NCBI RefSeq assembly: GCF_020881035.1
Contig: NZ_JAJITC010000005.1
Span: 310,001 to 374,000, forward strand
Reading direction: 5' to 3'
DNA length: 64,000 nt
DNA from: Paraburkholderia translucens
GTDB lineage: Bacteria; Pseudomonadota; Gammaproteobacteria; Burkholderiales; Burkholderiaceae
Part shown: positions 45,555 to 55,007 of the stretch, one piece after another
How the letters are laid out: each line of letters begins with the position of its first letter
Position numbering within the stretch: the stretch's first letter is position 1
Made by a program: the position numbers and the translations under genes
Notes under the pieces: generated by a model
The model's input: the letters and a program-made list of their open reading frames with translations, nothing else
Database searches by the model: none
What the model was told of the DNA's origin: nothing

Positions 45555-45978
45555 TGTCAAATCGAAAGCCGGCCGCGACATTCTTTAATTCTATTTAAAA
45601 CGCATTGATACAAGTCGAATTTACCATTTAATTATATTTTCGAGCGTAATTTTCCGACTCGCGCCACTGCGAGTGCGCCAATACCGGACCGCCACGTCCC
45701 ACCTTCGGCCGTGCGCCCTTTTTACATCGAATCGCATAATCACTGTCTGATCCTTGACAAGACCTCGCTTCGCATCCTATTTTCATTTTTGCTGTAAGCA
45801 TCGGAAAGATTCAATATTTAAATTCACCTTGAAATGTCGATATAAATCGACAGGGAATACCTTTATCCATTCGATAGTACATCACGGAAAGCAGATGGAA
45901 ATATTCATGCAGGTATTTTGAATTAATGCGTTGAAATAAGCGGCCTTTGCGTAGCTGTATCACTCACCAGGGAACGCG
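45555..45978 (+). other. AT-rich intergenic region with candidate promoter
   Basis: About 420 bases, clearly AT-rich against the surrounding coding DNA, and without a gene. TTGACA at 45754-45759 is a perfect -35 element, followed after 18 bases by TATTTT (45778-45783), a fair -10. It would start the S10 peptidase transcript about 190 bases upstream of its start codon. AT-rich upstream stretches of this kind often attract nucleoid proteins. Confidence 0.45.
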
Positions 45979-47814
45979 ATGAAAACAGACAGAAGAAATA
46001 CCGACGATGGCCGCGCCCGTCGTCACAGCCGGTTGGCCGCGCTATGCGCGACGACACTCGGAATCGTCATCCTCTCGGGCTGCGGCGGCAGCGAGGGGGG
46101 GCCGTCGGCGTCCGCGGTACCGAGCAGCATGACGCAGGTCGCCAATCAGGCGCAAGCTGCATCCGCGCCTCAGGCGCCGTCCGCCAATCAGCCCTACACC
46201 GATCTCACCTCCTATTCGACGAGTGCGACGTCCGGCATCGCCGCATCGCTGGTCACGGAGAAGGCGGCGATCATGCATTACCAATGGACGTCCGGCAGCA
46301 CCACCGTCAACTACACGACGACCACGGGTCACCTGACCGCAATGGATCTGACGAGCGGTGCACCCGAAGCGACGATGTCCTACGTCGCCTACACGGCGCC
46401 GAGCACGAATGGCAAGCCGCGCCCGGTCACGTTCGTCTATAACGGCGGCCCGGGCTCTTCGTCGATCTGGCTGCGTCTCGGGTCGTTCGCGCCGACCCGC
46501 GTCGCGACCACCGATCCGCTGCTCAACGGCACGAGCTGGCCGAACTTTCCGCTCGTGAACAACACCGAGAGCCTGATCGACACGACCGACCTCGTGTTCA
46601 TCGATCCTCCAGGCACCGGCCTCTCAGAAGCGATCCTGCCGAACACGAACCAGACCTACTGGAGCACCGATGCGGACGCCAACATCATGCGCGACTTCAT
46701 CGTCCGTTACCTGACGGTCAATTCGCGCAGCAGCTCGCCGATCTATCTGTACGGCGAATCGTACGGCACGCCTCGCACCGACATTCTCGCGCTCGCGCTC
46801 GAATCGGCCGGTGTGCATCTGACGGGGATCACGCTGCAGTCTTCGATCCTGAACTACTTCGCCGATGCGATCGAGGCGGTGGCCATCACAGGTTCGCCCG
46901 CTCAGCTCGCGCTCGAAACGGATACGCTCGCCGGCTACATGCCGGGCTATGCCGAGGTGGCGGCGTACTACAACCAGGTCTCGCCAACGCCCGTGAATCA
47001 GGCGCTCTACGCGCTTCGCAGCGAGGGGTTCGTGACCGCCAATTACAACCTGTTCAAGAACTACTCGTTGTACTGGACATTGAGCCAGCTCGGCGCGCCC
47101 ACTTACGCGGGACCGCCGAACTTCCCGCCGACCTGGCTCGAAAAGGTCTGGGACGCCGAATCCGGGCTCACGTTGCAGGCGATGCAAGGCTACTTCAACA
47201 TCAATCCGTTCAACATCACGCTGGTGCCGGGCTCGACGATTGGCCGCTACGATGGGCGCGTGTCGTTGCCCAACTCGGACTCGCGTCTGCAGACCGATGG
47301 CGATCCATCGGACATCCTGATCTCGGAGCCGTTCACGAAGGCGTTGGCGACGCAGATGCCGGATTACCTCGGCTACACGGCGCCGAAGGCGGCGTATATG
47401 CCGCTAAACGACGCGATCATCCAGGTCTGGGACTTCTCGCACGCGGGCCAGCCCTTGCCCGACACGATCCCCGATCTGCTTGGCGCGCTGAAGTTGAATC
47501 CGCAGCTGAAGGTATTGGCGGAAAACGGCTTCCACGATCTCGCCACACCGTTCTTCAACACCGAGAAGCAGCTCGCGCGGCTCAAGACTGTCCAGGGTCT
47601 CAACCCGAATCTGCAGGTCAACTTCTTCCAGGGCGGACATATGATTTATCTGGATGACGTGGCGCGCCCGCAGATGAAGGCGGATCTCGCGGCCTTCTAT
47701 GGTGACGCGCCGATAGCAGGGGCACTCACGCTCGCGACATTGCCGCAGCCGTGGACCGACGAAGCGCCAGCCGGTACGCCGACGAGCGAGGCGGTCGCCG
47801 CGGCCGCGCCCTGA
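45979..47814 (+). CDS. S10 family serine carboxypeptidase-like lipoprotein
   Basis: A 611-residue exported peptidase. The signal ends in the lipobox ILSGC (Cys 35) followed by a Ser/Ala/Gln-rich linker. The catalytic Ser is S261 in YLYGESYGTPR, the oxyanion motif is YNGGPGSSS (Ser for the usual Cys), and the C-terminal His is in FFQGGHMIY; the Asp candidate is in FHDLATPFFN. Serine carboxypeptidases trim C-terminal residues, usually at acid pH. Bacterial lipoprotein members are poorly studied. The EF-hand-like gene follows after 51 bases. Confidence 0.88.
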   Translation: MKTDRRNTDDGRARRHSRLAALCATTLGIVILSGCGGSEGGPSASAVPSSMTQVANQAQAASAPQAPSANQPYTDLTSYSTSATSGIAASLVTEKAAIMHYQWTSGSTTVNYTTTTGHLTAMDLTSGAPEATMSYVAYTAPSTNGKPRPVTFVYNGGPGSSSIWLRLGSFAPTRVATTDPLLNGTSWPNFPLVNNTESLIDTTDLVFIDPPGTGLSEAILPNTNQTYWSTDADANIMRDFIVRYLTVNSRSSSPIYLYGESYGTPRTDILALALESAGVHLTGITLQSSILNYFADAIEAVAITGSPAQLALETDTLAGYMPGYAEVAAYYNQVSPTPVNQALYALRSEGFVTANYNLFKNYSLYWTLSQLGAPTYAGPPNFPPTWLEKVWDAESGLTLQAMQGYFNINPFNITLVPGSTIGRYDGRVSLPNSDSRLQTDGDPSDILISEPFTKALATQMPDYLGYTAPKAAYMPLNDAIIQVWDFSHAGQPLPDTIPDLLGALKLNPQLKVLAENGFHDLATPFFNTEKQLARLKTVQGLNPNLQVNFFQGGHMIYLDDVARPQMKADLAAFYGDAPIAGALTLATLPQPWTDEAPAGTPTSEAVAAAAP

Positions 47815-47865
47815 TTGATGGTGGTTTCGCTTCGCGCGAGACCCTCCGACTACTCTCTATGGCGA

Positions 47866-48264
47866 ATGATCATGTCTTCAATCGATATCTTGCGACGTAC
47901 GCTGGCGTTGATCGTCCTCGGTGTGGTAGCCGGCAGCGCACACGCGCTGCCGCCTCAACCGGTGGCGCCAGTCACGCTACCCAACGGCGGACACGGCGTG
48001 GACGGTCCGTTCTTTCCTCATGGCCGCGTCACCGCGGTCGCGCCGACAACCGGCTCGGCGCTGCAGCAGCAGGCTCAGCAGCGTGTCGAGAACCGGCTGG
48101 GCGCGAATTCGGTGTTCAGCAACGGCTCCTCGATCACCAGGTCCCAGGCGCAAAGCAATGGGCTCGGCTATATCGCGAAGCATTTTGACGAGATCGATAC
48201 CGCGCATTCGGGCCGTGTGACGTTGAACGACGTCAGGCAGTATCTGCAGCAGCATCAGCAGTGA
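47866..48264 (+). CDS. Small exported protein with an EF-hand-like C-terminus
   Basis: A 132-residue protein. The signal peptide (RRTLALIVLGVVAGSAHA-L) directs export. Near the C-terminus HFDEIDTAHSGRVTLNDVRQ matches the EF-hand helix-loop-helix; the 12-residue loop from D has Asp, Ser and a final Asp at metal positions but several non-canonical residues. The start at 47866 gives the best signal; earlier in-frame codons lack a ribosome binding site. It follows the S10 peptidase closely. Calcium binding is possible but not certain. Confidence 0.7.
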   Translation: MIMSSIDILRRTLALIVLGVVAGSAHALPPQPVAPVTLPNGGHGVDGPFFPHGRVTAVAPTTGSALQQQAQQRVENRLGANSVFSNGSSITRSQAQSNGLGYIAKHFDEIDTAHSGRVTLNDVRQYLQQHQQ

Positions 48265-48272
48265 TGGTCCAT

Positions 48273-48314
48273 CGGCCGAGGGCGCGTCGCGATCGCACGA
48301 CGCGCCCTCGGCCG
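48273..48314. terminator. Bidirectional hairpin terminator
   Basis: A perfect 17-base stem (48273-48289 with 48298-48314) and 8-base loop, between two convergent genes: 9 bases after the EF-hand-like gene and 40 bases from the VOC gene stop. Confidence 0.75.
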
Positions 48315-48354
48315 TATACGCCACCGTGCGGCCCTGATGACGCTTCGTTGACGC

Positions 48355-48768
48355 TCACTTCCCCGCAGGCGCCTGGATCATCTTCCATCCATTGCCGGCG
48401 GGATCACGAAAGCCCGCATCGACGCTGCCGAAACGATCCACCGGCTCCTGCGTGAATTCCACGCCACGCGACTTCAACTGCTCGTAGCTCGCGCGACAGT
48501 CGGCAACGCACAGCACCAATGGCGGCATCGCTCCCTTGGCGACCATCGCGCGCAGCGTTTGCGCGGTCGCTTCATCGTGAACCGGCGGCCCGGGTGTGAA
48601 CAGTCCCAACTGGAAATAGGGCTGCTCCGGATGGTGGACGGTCAGCCAGCGGTAGGTACCGTTTCGCACGTCCGTGTGGACACGGAATCCGAGTTTGTCG
48701 ACGTAAAACGCAAGCGCCGCGTCCTGGTCGTCGACATATATACCGATCACATTGATACCCTGATTCAT
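48355..48768 (-). CDS. VOC family protein (glyoxalase/bleomycin resistance fold)
   Basis: A 137-residue protein opening GINVIGIYVDDQDAALAFYV, the hallmark of the VOC fold, and closing with FRDPAGNGWKMIQAPAG. The metal-site histidine of true glyoxalases is not obvious at the first strand (I/V in place of H), so its catalytic role is uncertain. Its start overlaps the AraC gene stop (ATGA), so the two are co-translated. Confidence 0.88.
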   Translation of the reverse strand: MNQGINVIGIYVDDQDAALAFYVDKLGFRVHTDVRNGTYRWLTVHHPEQPYFQLGLFTPGPPVHDEATAQTLRAMVAKGAMPPLVLCVADCRASYEQLKSRGVEFTQEPVDRFGSVDAGFRDPAGNGWKMIQAPAGK

Positions 48769-49286
48769 GACTCCTCCCTGGTTGAGGGCTCGACTGTATC
48801 GCCGGCCGCGCGGCGGCGCTTCTCCAAAACTGCGATCGTCAGGTCCGGGCGCTGCGCGGCCTTCAGCACGCAGGCAGGCACGCGATCGAGTCCGGACTGG
48901 TTGGCGCGGGCCTGACCGCGCATCTCGCCCGGACTCAGGCCGGTGATGTCGCGAAAGATCCGGCCGAAGGTGCCGAGGCTTTCCCAGCCTGTCGCGAACG
49001 CGATGTCGGTGATGCCGAGGTCGGTGTCGCGCAGCAGCGCGGTGGCCTGCTCGATGCGCCGCGTCAAAAGATACCGGTGCGGCGGCAGACCGAAAGCCCG
49101 CTTGAACGAACGCGCGAAGTGTGCCTCCGACACACCGCTGACATCGGCCAGGCGCCGCACCGGCCAGGCTTCGTGCGAGGCGGCATCGATGCGGTCTTTC
49201 GCGCGCAGGAGCCGCCGCAGCAGCGCGGGGTCTTCGAGTGCGTCGGTGTCGGCCGGCGGAATGTGAAGGTCATGTGAGCGGGGCAT
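48765..49286 (-). CDS. Short AraC family regulator (DNA-binding domain only)
   Basis: A 173-residue regulator consisting almost only of the AraC DNA-binding module at about 35-135 (VSGVSEAHFARSFKRAFGLP; ITDIAFATGWESLGTFGRIF). There is no N-terminal cupin sensor. It is coupled to the VOC gene by an ATGA overlap; a VOC partner acting as the ligand binder is a plausible but untested idea. Similar AraC-VOC pairs are frequent in Proteobacteria. Confidence 0.9.
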   Translation of the reverse strand: MPRSHDLHIPPADTDALEDPALLRRLLRAKDRIDAASHEAWPVRRLADVSGVSEAHFARSFKRAFGLPPHRYLLTRRIEQATALLRDTDLGITDIAFATGWESLGTFGRIFRDITGLSPGEMRGQARANQSGLDRVPACVLKAAQRPDLTIAVLEKRRRAAGDTVEPSTREES

Positions 49287-49364
49287 GATTTCGCCTTGGA
49301 GCCGACGCCAGAAAGCGTCCAGTTTGACGGACAGCCGCAGCCACCACTGGCCGCGGCGGCCGCT

Positions 49365-50438
49365 TCACACAGTCTGCTCGGTCTTGCCGTAAATGAGCCG
49401 CCCGTTCTTCGACAGCAGCACGGCGATCGGCCGTGTCATCTCGAACTCGGAAAAGATGATCGTCATGCTGACGGTGATCGGCACCGCCAGAAAGGCGCCC
49501 GGCACGCCCCACAGCGCCGACCACACCGCCATGCTCGCGAGAATCGCGAACGGGCTCAGGTTCAGCGAGTTGGCCGTCAGATACGGGTCGAGGATATTGC
49601 CGATCACGAAGTGAATCGCGCTCAGCGACACTAGTACGACGAGGATCGAATCGAGATCGCCGAACTGCAGCACCGACATCAGCACCGGAAACATGACTGC
49701 GAGCACCGAGCCGATGTAGGGCACATAGTTGAGCAGCGCCGTCAACAACGCCCATAGCCCGGCGAACTCAAGGCCGATGCTGCGCATCGCGAGCCAGCAG
49801 ATCGCGCCGAGCAGCACGCCGAGAAACGTCTTCAGCGCGAGATAAGCGCCAATGCGCCGGTTGATATCGGTGACGACCGCCTTGATCCGTGCCGCGTTGG
49901 CCGAATTGGCGGTCATGTTGGTCAACTTGTCGCCGAATGTCCTGCGCTCGACCAGCAGAAAACTCGCGTACAGCACGATGACGAAAAGGTCGATGATCAC
50001 CGATGACAGCGACGCGAGCATGCCGGTCACCATCGCCTGAATGTTCAGCTGGGTGAGCATGTTCCGCCGCAGCGACTCCCAGGTCGGCTCGCTTTCGAGA
50101 TGCAGCAGCGTCGAGATCTTGTGGAACATCAGCAGGACCGAGTCCTGATAGCGCGGCGCGAGCGCGACGAGCGCGTCGTAGTTCGCGACGACCATATCGA
50201 CCGCCAGGAAGATCGCGGCCCCGATCAGGAACATCGAGAGTCCATAGCGCAACTGCTTTGGCAAGCGCGGACCGATCACCGGAATGCGTTGCAGGAGCCG
50301 CGTGAGGTCGATCACCACGTAGACCGCCATCCCACCGAACACGATCGGCACGAAAACCACGCGGCCGATATATAGCAGCCAGCCCACGATCAGCAGCAAC
50401 ACCACTACGTATACGGACGCCTGCAATCTGTCGGTCAT
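49365..50438 (-). CDS. AI-2E family transporter (YdiK/PerM-like permease)
   Basis: A 357-residue inner membrane protein with about eight hydrophobic helices (VYVVVLLLIVGWLLYIGRVV at the start). The conserved C-terminal region reads VSLSAIHFVIGNILDPYLTA, then LNLSPFAILASMAVWSALWG and PGAFLAVPITVSM. The family covers AI-2 exporters and Na+/H+ antiporters; substrate cannot be assigned. It is divergent from the His-rich lipoprotein gene. Confidence 0.92.
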   Translation of the reverse strand: MTDRLQASVYVVVLLLIVGWLLYIGRVVFVPIVFGGMAVYVVIDLTRLLQRIPVIGPRLPKQLRYGLSMFLIGAAIFLAVDMVVANYDALVALAPRYQDSVLLMFHKISTLLHLESEPTWESLRRNMLTQLNIQAMVTGMLASLSSVIIDLFVIVLYASFLLVERRTFGDKLTNMTANSANAARIKAVVTDINRRIGAYLALKTFLGVLLGAICWLAMRSIGLEFAGLWALLTALLNYVPYIGSVLAVMFPVLMSVLQFGDLDSILVVLVSLSAIHFVIGNILDPYLTANSLNLSPFAILASMAVWSALWGVPGAFLAVPITVSMTIIFSEFEMTRPIAVLLSKNGRLIYGKTEQTV

Positions 50439-50919
50439 CGGTCAGTGCTCCATGAGTCGGCAAACGGGTTCGCCTGGGCGCCGCCCCGAGGATGAGGGCG
50501 ACGGCGACGCAGGCGCCGGCCGTACGATCCGCTTTCAAAACGGGCTCGCGCGAAGGACAGGACTGATCTTCGCACAGAACGATGACACCCCACAAAAAGC
50601 GCGACAGATCGCTTCGCCAGCAAATCCCGGGGTCGACACGTCGAAACGCGCCAACAGAATGTCGCGAAACGTTGTGATGCGCCGGATCGGTTTGGGGGAC
50701 TCATCTGCTACGCTGAATCAAATGGTTTCAACGCTCTGACGGGCTCCGACGCTCGCGCTTGCATCACATGCTGTGGCAACGAGCAGACGAATCCTCGCAG
50801 CGAAGCCCGCGCGGCGCGTGGCCGTGCGCAATCCGCCTGATGTCTGTCGTGTCGCCCGATGTCTGTGCGTGTTTGCCCGCCTGCACGCATCCCTCTTACC
50901 TCACGGCATGGAGTACGAG
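50439..50919. other. Divergent intergenic region, no gene seen
   Basis: These 481 bases separate the divergent AI-2E and lipoprotein genes. Open frames here are shadows without protein-like composition. GGAG at 50910-50913, 6 bases before ATG 50920, is the lipoprotein ribosome binding site. No clear promoter or operator was recognised. Confidence 0.4.
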
Positions 50920-52206
50920 ATGCTGGCACGGCTAATGTCGCGATGGGTCGCAATGAGTCTGGTGTTGACATTCACCGCTTGCGGCGGCGGCGGGGGCGGC
51001 AGCGGTGCGGATACCGGCAGCGCCGGCGCGGCCGGTGCGACCACGCCCGCCTCGAGTGCTACGCCTGCCTCGAGTCCCACGCCTGCATCGAGTCCCACGC
51101 CCGCCTCGAGTCCCACGCCTGCATCGAGTCCGACACCGGCCTCGAGCGCGGCCGCCACGACGCCGACGCTCGCGGCCGCGACGCCGATCATCGACGGCAC
51201 GACGCTCGGCGGCACCCATTGGCCCACGGGCGTCACGCCTTCAGGCGGGACCGGACAGCCCGTCAGCGGGCTGAACTGCGCGTTGCGAAGCACCGCGTAC
51301 ACGTACGCGCATCTGTCGATTTATCAGAACGGCAGCTTGCTGACGTTGCCGCCCAACATCGGCATGGTCGACCCGACCGTGGCCGCGCCGACCGGCTGCG
51401 CGTATCCGGTGCATACCGTCGATTCGAGCGGCAAGATCCATATGGACGCAACGACCGGCGCCACGTACACGCTCGGTCAATTCTTCTCGATCTGGGGCGA
51501 GACGCTCAGTACGTCGAACGTGGCGGGCCTGACCGGCTCGCCGATCGCGATCTACGTCAATGCCGGCGGCAAGCTGACGCAATACACGGGCGACCCCGCG
51601 AGTCTCGTGCTGACGCCGCACGCCGAAATCACGATCATGATCGGCACGCCGCTCACTCAGGTGCCCACTTACACCTGGACCGATCCGCCGCCGTTCGACC
51701 CGAACAAAGTCACGCTCGACTATCTTGGCGTGGTCGGCTCCTCGTTCTGGCCGAACGGAACCACGTCGGCGGGCGGCACAGGCGCGCCGGTCGACGGCCT
51801 GACCTGTGCGCCGAACATGAACGTGCTGTATCACGTCCACGCTCACCTCGCGATCATCAAGGACGGCCAGTGGCTCGCGTTACCGGCGAACGTGGGCATC
51901 CTGGGGCAATGCGACTATGAGATGCATACGCACGACAACACCGGCATCATCCATATCGAAGCGCCGGCGGTCACGAACTTCACGCTCGGCGACTTCTTCG
52001 ACATCTGGGGCGAGCCGCTGACGAACACGAACGTCGCGGGCATCACGGGCGACGTGGTCGCATATATCAACGACAACGGCGATGTGCGTCGCTACATGGG
52101 CGATTTGCGCAGCATCGAGCTGACGTCGCTGCGCGCCGTCACGCTGCAGATCGGCACGCCGCCGCTGAGCGCGTTGCCGACGTATTCGTGGTATGTGCCT
52201 CAGTGA
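50920..52206 (+). CDS. Lipoprotein with duplicated His-rich domain and Pro/Ser linker
   Basis: A 428-residue protein. The start at 50920 is set by GGAG 6 bases upstream. The signal ends in the lipobox TFTAC, followed by GGGGGG. A linker of six TPASS(P/A) units (about 42-77) spaces it from the membrane. Two copies of a domain of about 160 residues follow. Both have G-GTGxPV-GLxC, a HL(S/A)I strand, LPxNxG, a Cys, HT(V/H)D, IH(M/I), TLGxFFxIWGExL, NVAGxxG, Y-GD and IGTP---PTY-W. The second copy is richer in His (YHVHAHLAII, MHTHDNTGIIHIE), suggesting metal binding. I do not recognise a named family. Confidence 0.7.
   Translation: MLARLMSRWVAMSLVLTFTACGGGGGGSGADTGSAGAAGATTPASSATPASSPTPASSPTPASSPTPASSPTPASSAAATTPTLAAATPIIDGTTLGGTHWPTGVTPSGGTGQPVSGLNCALRSTAYTYAHLSIYQNGSLLTLPPNIGMVDPTVAAPTGCAYPVHTVDSSGKIHMDATTGATYTLGQFFSIWGETLSTSNVAGLTGSPIAIYVNAGGKLTQYTGDPASLVLTPHAEITIMIGTPLTQVPTYTWTDPPPFDPNKVTLDYLGVVGSSFWPNGTTSAGGTGAPVDGLTCAPNMNVLYHVHAHLAIIKDGQWLALPANVGILGQCDYEMHTHDNTGIIHIEAPAVTNFTLGDFFDIWGEPLTNTNVAGITGDVVAYINDNGDVRRYMGDLRSIELTSLRAVTLQIGTPPLSALPTYSWYVPQ
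51043..51150 (+). repeat. 18-bp tandem repeat, six copies
   Basis: Six in-frame copies of an 18-base unit (ACGCCTGCCTCGAGTCCC and close variants) at 51043, 51061, 51079, 51097, 51115 and 51133, encoding Thr-Pro-Ala-Ser-Ser-Pro/Ala. GCC and GCA at the third codon alternate in the central copies, giving a 36-base superperiod, a sign of expansion by duplication. Confidence 0.9.
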
Positions 52207-52320
52207 CGTTGGGAGAGAAGGAACAAGGAACGTCATCGACGTGACGTGGCCGCAGCCGCGCATTTCATTTCAGCGCAACCCGGCTGGCCGAACGGCGCGA
52301 GGCGTCGCCATGGCGCGGCG

Positions 52321-53109
52321 TCAGCGCGGCGTACGCGAATGTTCGATGCCGCCCGGCTGCGGCGGCACGATGCCCGCGACCGAGCGCGGTGGCGCGTTGG
52401 CGACCAGAATCATCGCCGCGCCGGCGAGACCGCTCGACACGTGCTTCAACGCATGGCCGGCGATCAGGTGATGCGTCAGTTCCCATATCTGCCAATCGAG
52501 ACTTTCGAAAACCTTCGCGATCCCGTAGAAGACGATCACGAGCGTCCACGCGAACGCGCCGTCCACCTTGCGCGTGAGCGTCATGCCGACAATCAGCATC
52601 AGCCCGCCGAACTGAAGAATCGCGTAAGGCCACAGGCTGTTGAACAGCAGCCAGTAGCCGACGGTGGCGGGCGACACCACGACCATGATCAGCATCTGCG
52701 GCCAGCCTACGCGCTGTCCGCTCCACGACGTCCATAGCATGGCGAGGATGCCAGCGAACACGATGGTCATCGGCAGACGATCCCAAACCAGCGTCGCATC
52801 GGTCGGCGCCATGTGGTAGTAAGCCGAGCCGAACGCGGTGAAGAGCAGCCCGAACGCGGCGACGACCATGCCGGGAAATTGCGCCGGCTGGTTCGACGCA
52901 TGCCGCCAGACCCAGCCAAGACTGAGCAGGCCGGCGATCAGAATGACGACATTCGACAGCACGTCCGATGCGTTATGCAGAGACCCGAGCGAGCGTTGAT
53001 CGGCGAAGTGGTGATACGAGGCCGGCTGCGCGAGCGGCCATATCATCTGCAGCGCGGTGCCCGCCACGAAAAGCAGCACGCTGGCAAGCAGCAAGCGGGA
53101 GATCTTCAC
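52321..53109 (-). CDS. Ceramidase-like/CREST-type integral membrane protein
   Basis: A 262-residue membrane protein with about seven hydrophobic helices. The GTG at 53109 gives MKISRLLLASVLLFVAGTAL and has GGAG upstream. The motif FGSAYYHMAPTDATLVWDRL with PMT, and later LTHHLIAGHALKHVSSGLAG, supply the Ser/His/Asp residues of the CREST hydrolase superfamily (alkaline ceramidases, PAQR and Per1 proteins), which use a bound zinc. The substrate in bacteria is unknown. It is divergent from the phospholipase D gene. Confidence 0.75.
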   Translation of the reverse strand: MKISRLLLASVLLFVAGTALQMIWPLAQPASYHHFADQRSLGSLHNASDVLSNVVILIAGLLSLGWVWRHASNQPAQFPGMVVAAFGLLFTAFGSAYYHMAPTDATLVWDRLPMTIVFAGILAMLWTSWSGQRVGWPQMLIMVVVSPATVGYWLLFNSLWPYAILQFGGLMLIVGMTLTRKVDGAFAWTLVIVFYGIAKVFESLDWQIWELTHHLIAGHALKHVSSGLAGAAMILVANAPPRSVAGIVPPQPGGIEHSRTPR

Positions 53110-53392
53110 GTTGCTCGACTCCAGAGTGGGCGATCCGCCCGAAGGTGCAATGAACCGCCCTTTAAGCCGGCGCGGACCGAATGACCGCGGTCGCGCAGGA
53201 CCGATCCGGTCGATTTGCAGCCGGGTTGGCCCCCCTTCGAATTCGCGCAGTCTGCCCTTATGATCGGACAAAGCGCTTCGCGCAACAAGTGCGCCTGGCC
53301 GTGCACCGAGGGGCATGCGCTCATAGTATTCTTCTCATCCGATCCAAACTGCGTGCAAGTGTGTGCGCGCCCCGAAGGAAGACCTGGACTCC

Positions 53393-54979
53393 ATGCACGC
53401 GCAGACACACCACCTGTCGTTCCTGCTTCGTCGCTGGCGGGGCGCGCTTTGCGCGCTGCTGTGCGCAAGCCTGCTTGCCGGCTGCAAAGGGTTGCCGTCG
53501 CTCGAGGATCGCAAGGAGTCACATGCGTTGCCGCCGCAGGTGGCCGCCACCACGGATCTCGGTCGCGCGGTAGCGCCTGAGCTTGCCGCGCATCCGGGGC
53601 TGGCGGGCATTTATCCGCTGTCGGACCCGCATGTCGCGTTTGCCGCGCGCATGGACCTGATCCGTTCCGCACAACGCACGCTCGACATCCAGTACTACAT
53701 CTGGCGCGACGACCTGACCGGCACGCTGCTGCTCGAACAGATCCATGAAGCGGCGGACCGTGGCGTGCGCGTGCGCCTGCTGCTCGACGATCTCGGCATC
53801 GCCTCCGCGCTCGACCCGACGCTCGCGGCGCTCGACTCGCACCCGAACATCGAGGTGCGGCTGTTCAACCCCTTCGTCGTGCGCAGCCCGAAATTCCTCG
53901 GCTTCGTGACCGACTTTTCGCGCGCCAACCGGCGCATGCACAACAAGTCCCTGACCGCCGACGCCACCGCGACGATCCTCGGTGGCCGCAACATCGGCGA
54001 CGAGTACTTCGATGCCACGGACGGCGTCGTCTTCGCCGATCTCGACGTGCTCGCGGTCGGGCCGGCCGCTGCCGACGTCTCGCACGATTTCGACCGCTAC
54101 TGGGCCAGCGCCTCGGCGTATCCGGTCGAGCGGATTCTGCCGCACGAGAGCGTCGACGAGCTGGCCGGGCTGGAGCGCAAAGCTCAGGCGATCGAGCAGG
54201 ATCCCGCGGCCGTGGCCTATCAGGAGGCGCTGCGCGGTTCCCGTGTCGTGCAGAATCTGCTCGACCATAAGCTGACGTTGGACTGGGCCAAAACGGAGAT
54301 GATCAGCGACGATCCCGCAAAGGCTCTGAACAACGCACCACCCGAAGCGCTGATTGGCCACCAGCTACGCGAAATGATGGGCCAGCCCACCCAGTCGCTC
54401 GACCTCATCTCGCCGTATTTCGTGCCGGCCAGCACGGGCACGCAATATTTGAGCGGGCTCGCGGCCCAAGGCGTCGATGTGCGCGTGTTGACGAACGCGC
54501 TCGAAGCGACCGATGTCACCCCCGTGCACTCCGGCTATATGAAGCGGCGCGTCGAGCTGTTGAAAAACGGCGTGCATCTGTACGAATTGCGGCGCGTGCC
54601 AGGCGTTGCATACAAGAAAGAACAGTCGCCGGGGCCCTTCGGCAGCTCCGGGTCGAGCTTGCACGCGAAAACATTCGTTGCGGACTCCAAACGGGTCTTC
54701 GTCGGCTCGTTCAACTTCGATCCGCGCTCCGCGCATCTGAATACCGAGCTTGGCCTCGTGATCGACAGTCCCGATCTCGCGACGCGGGTCGACAGCAAGT
54801 TTCTCGCCCTGCTGCCGAAGGTCGCCTATGCGGTGCATCTCGACGAAAACGGCAAGCTGTACTGGATCGAGCGCAACGGCGGCACCGAAATCCGCCACGA
54901 TACCGAACCGAATACGACGTGGTACGGACGGCTCGGCGTATGGATTTTGTCGATTATGCCGATCGAATCGTTGCTGTAG
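53393..54979 (+). CDS. Phospholipase D family lipoprotein (cardiolipin synthase-like)
   Basis: A 528-residue exported protein from ATG 53393; an in-frame GTG at 53363 is an alternative. The signal ends in the lipobox SLLAGC. Two HKD motifs are present: MHNKSLTADATATILGGRNI and LHAKTFVADSKRVFVGSFNF, the pair of half-sites of the PLD active centre. IQYYIWRDDLTGTLLLEQIH before the first is typical of this exported bacterial subgroup. It may act on phospholipids at the cell envelope; the reaction is not known. Confidence 0.9.
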   Translation: MHAQTHHLSFLLRRWRGALCALLCASLLAGCKGLPSLEDRKESHALPPQVAATTDLGRAVAPELAAHPGLAGIYPLSDPHVAFAARMDLIRSAQRTLDIQYYIWRDDLTGTLLLEQIHEAADRGVRVRLLLDDLGIASALDPTLAALDSHPNIEVRLFNPFVVRSPKFLGFVTDFSRANRRMHNKSLTADATATILGGRNIGDEYFDATDGVVFADLDVLAVGPAAADVSHDFDRYWASASAYPVERILPHESVDELAGLERKAQAIEQDPAAVAYQEALRGSRVVQNLLDHKLTLDWAKTEMISDDPAKALNNAPPEALIGHQLREMMGQPTQSLDLISPYFVPASTGTQYLSGLAAQGVDVRVLTNALEATDVTPVHSGYMKRRVELLKNGVHLYELRRVPGVAYKKEQSPGPFGSSGSSLHAKTFVADSKRVFVGSFNFDPRSAHLNTELGLVIDSPDLATRVDSKFLALLPKVAYAVHLDENGKLYWIERNGGTEIRHDTEPNTTWYGRLGVWILSIMPIESLL

Positions 54980-55007
54980 CCTGTAGCCGCCGCGACGGAA
55001 AGCACGC

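Noticed and set aside
51043..51150. Possible CRISPR-like array
   Set aside because: The 18-base units are contiguous without spacers and encode an in-frame TPASSP linker.
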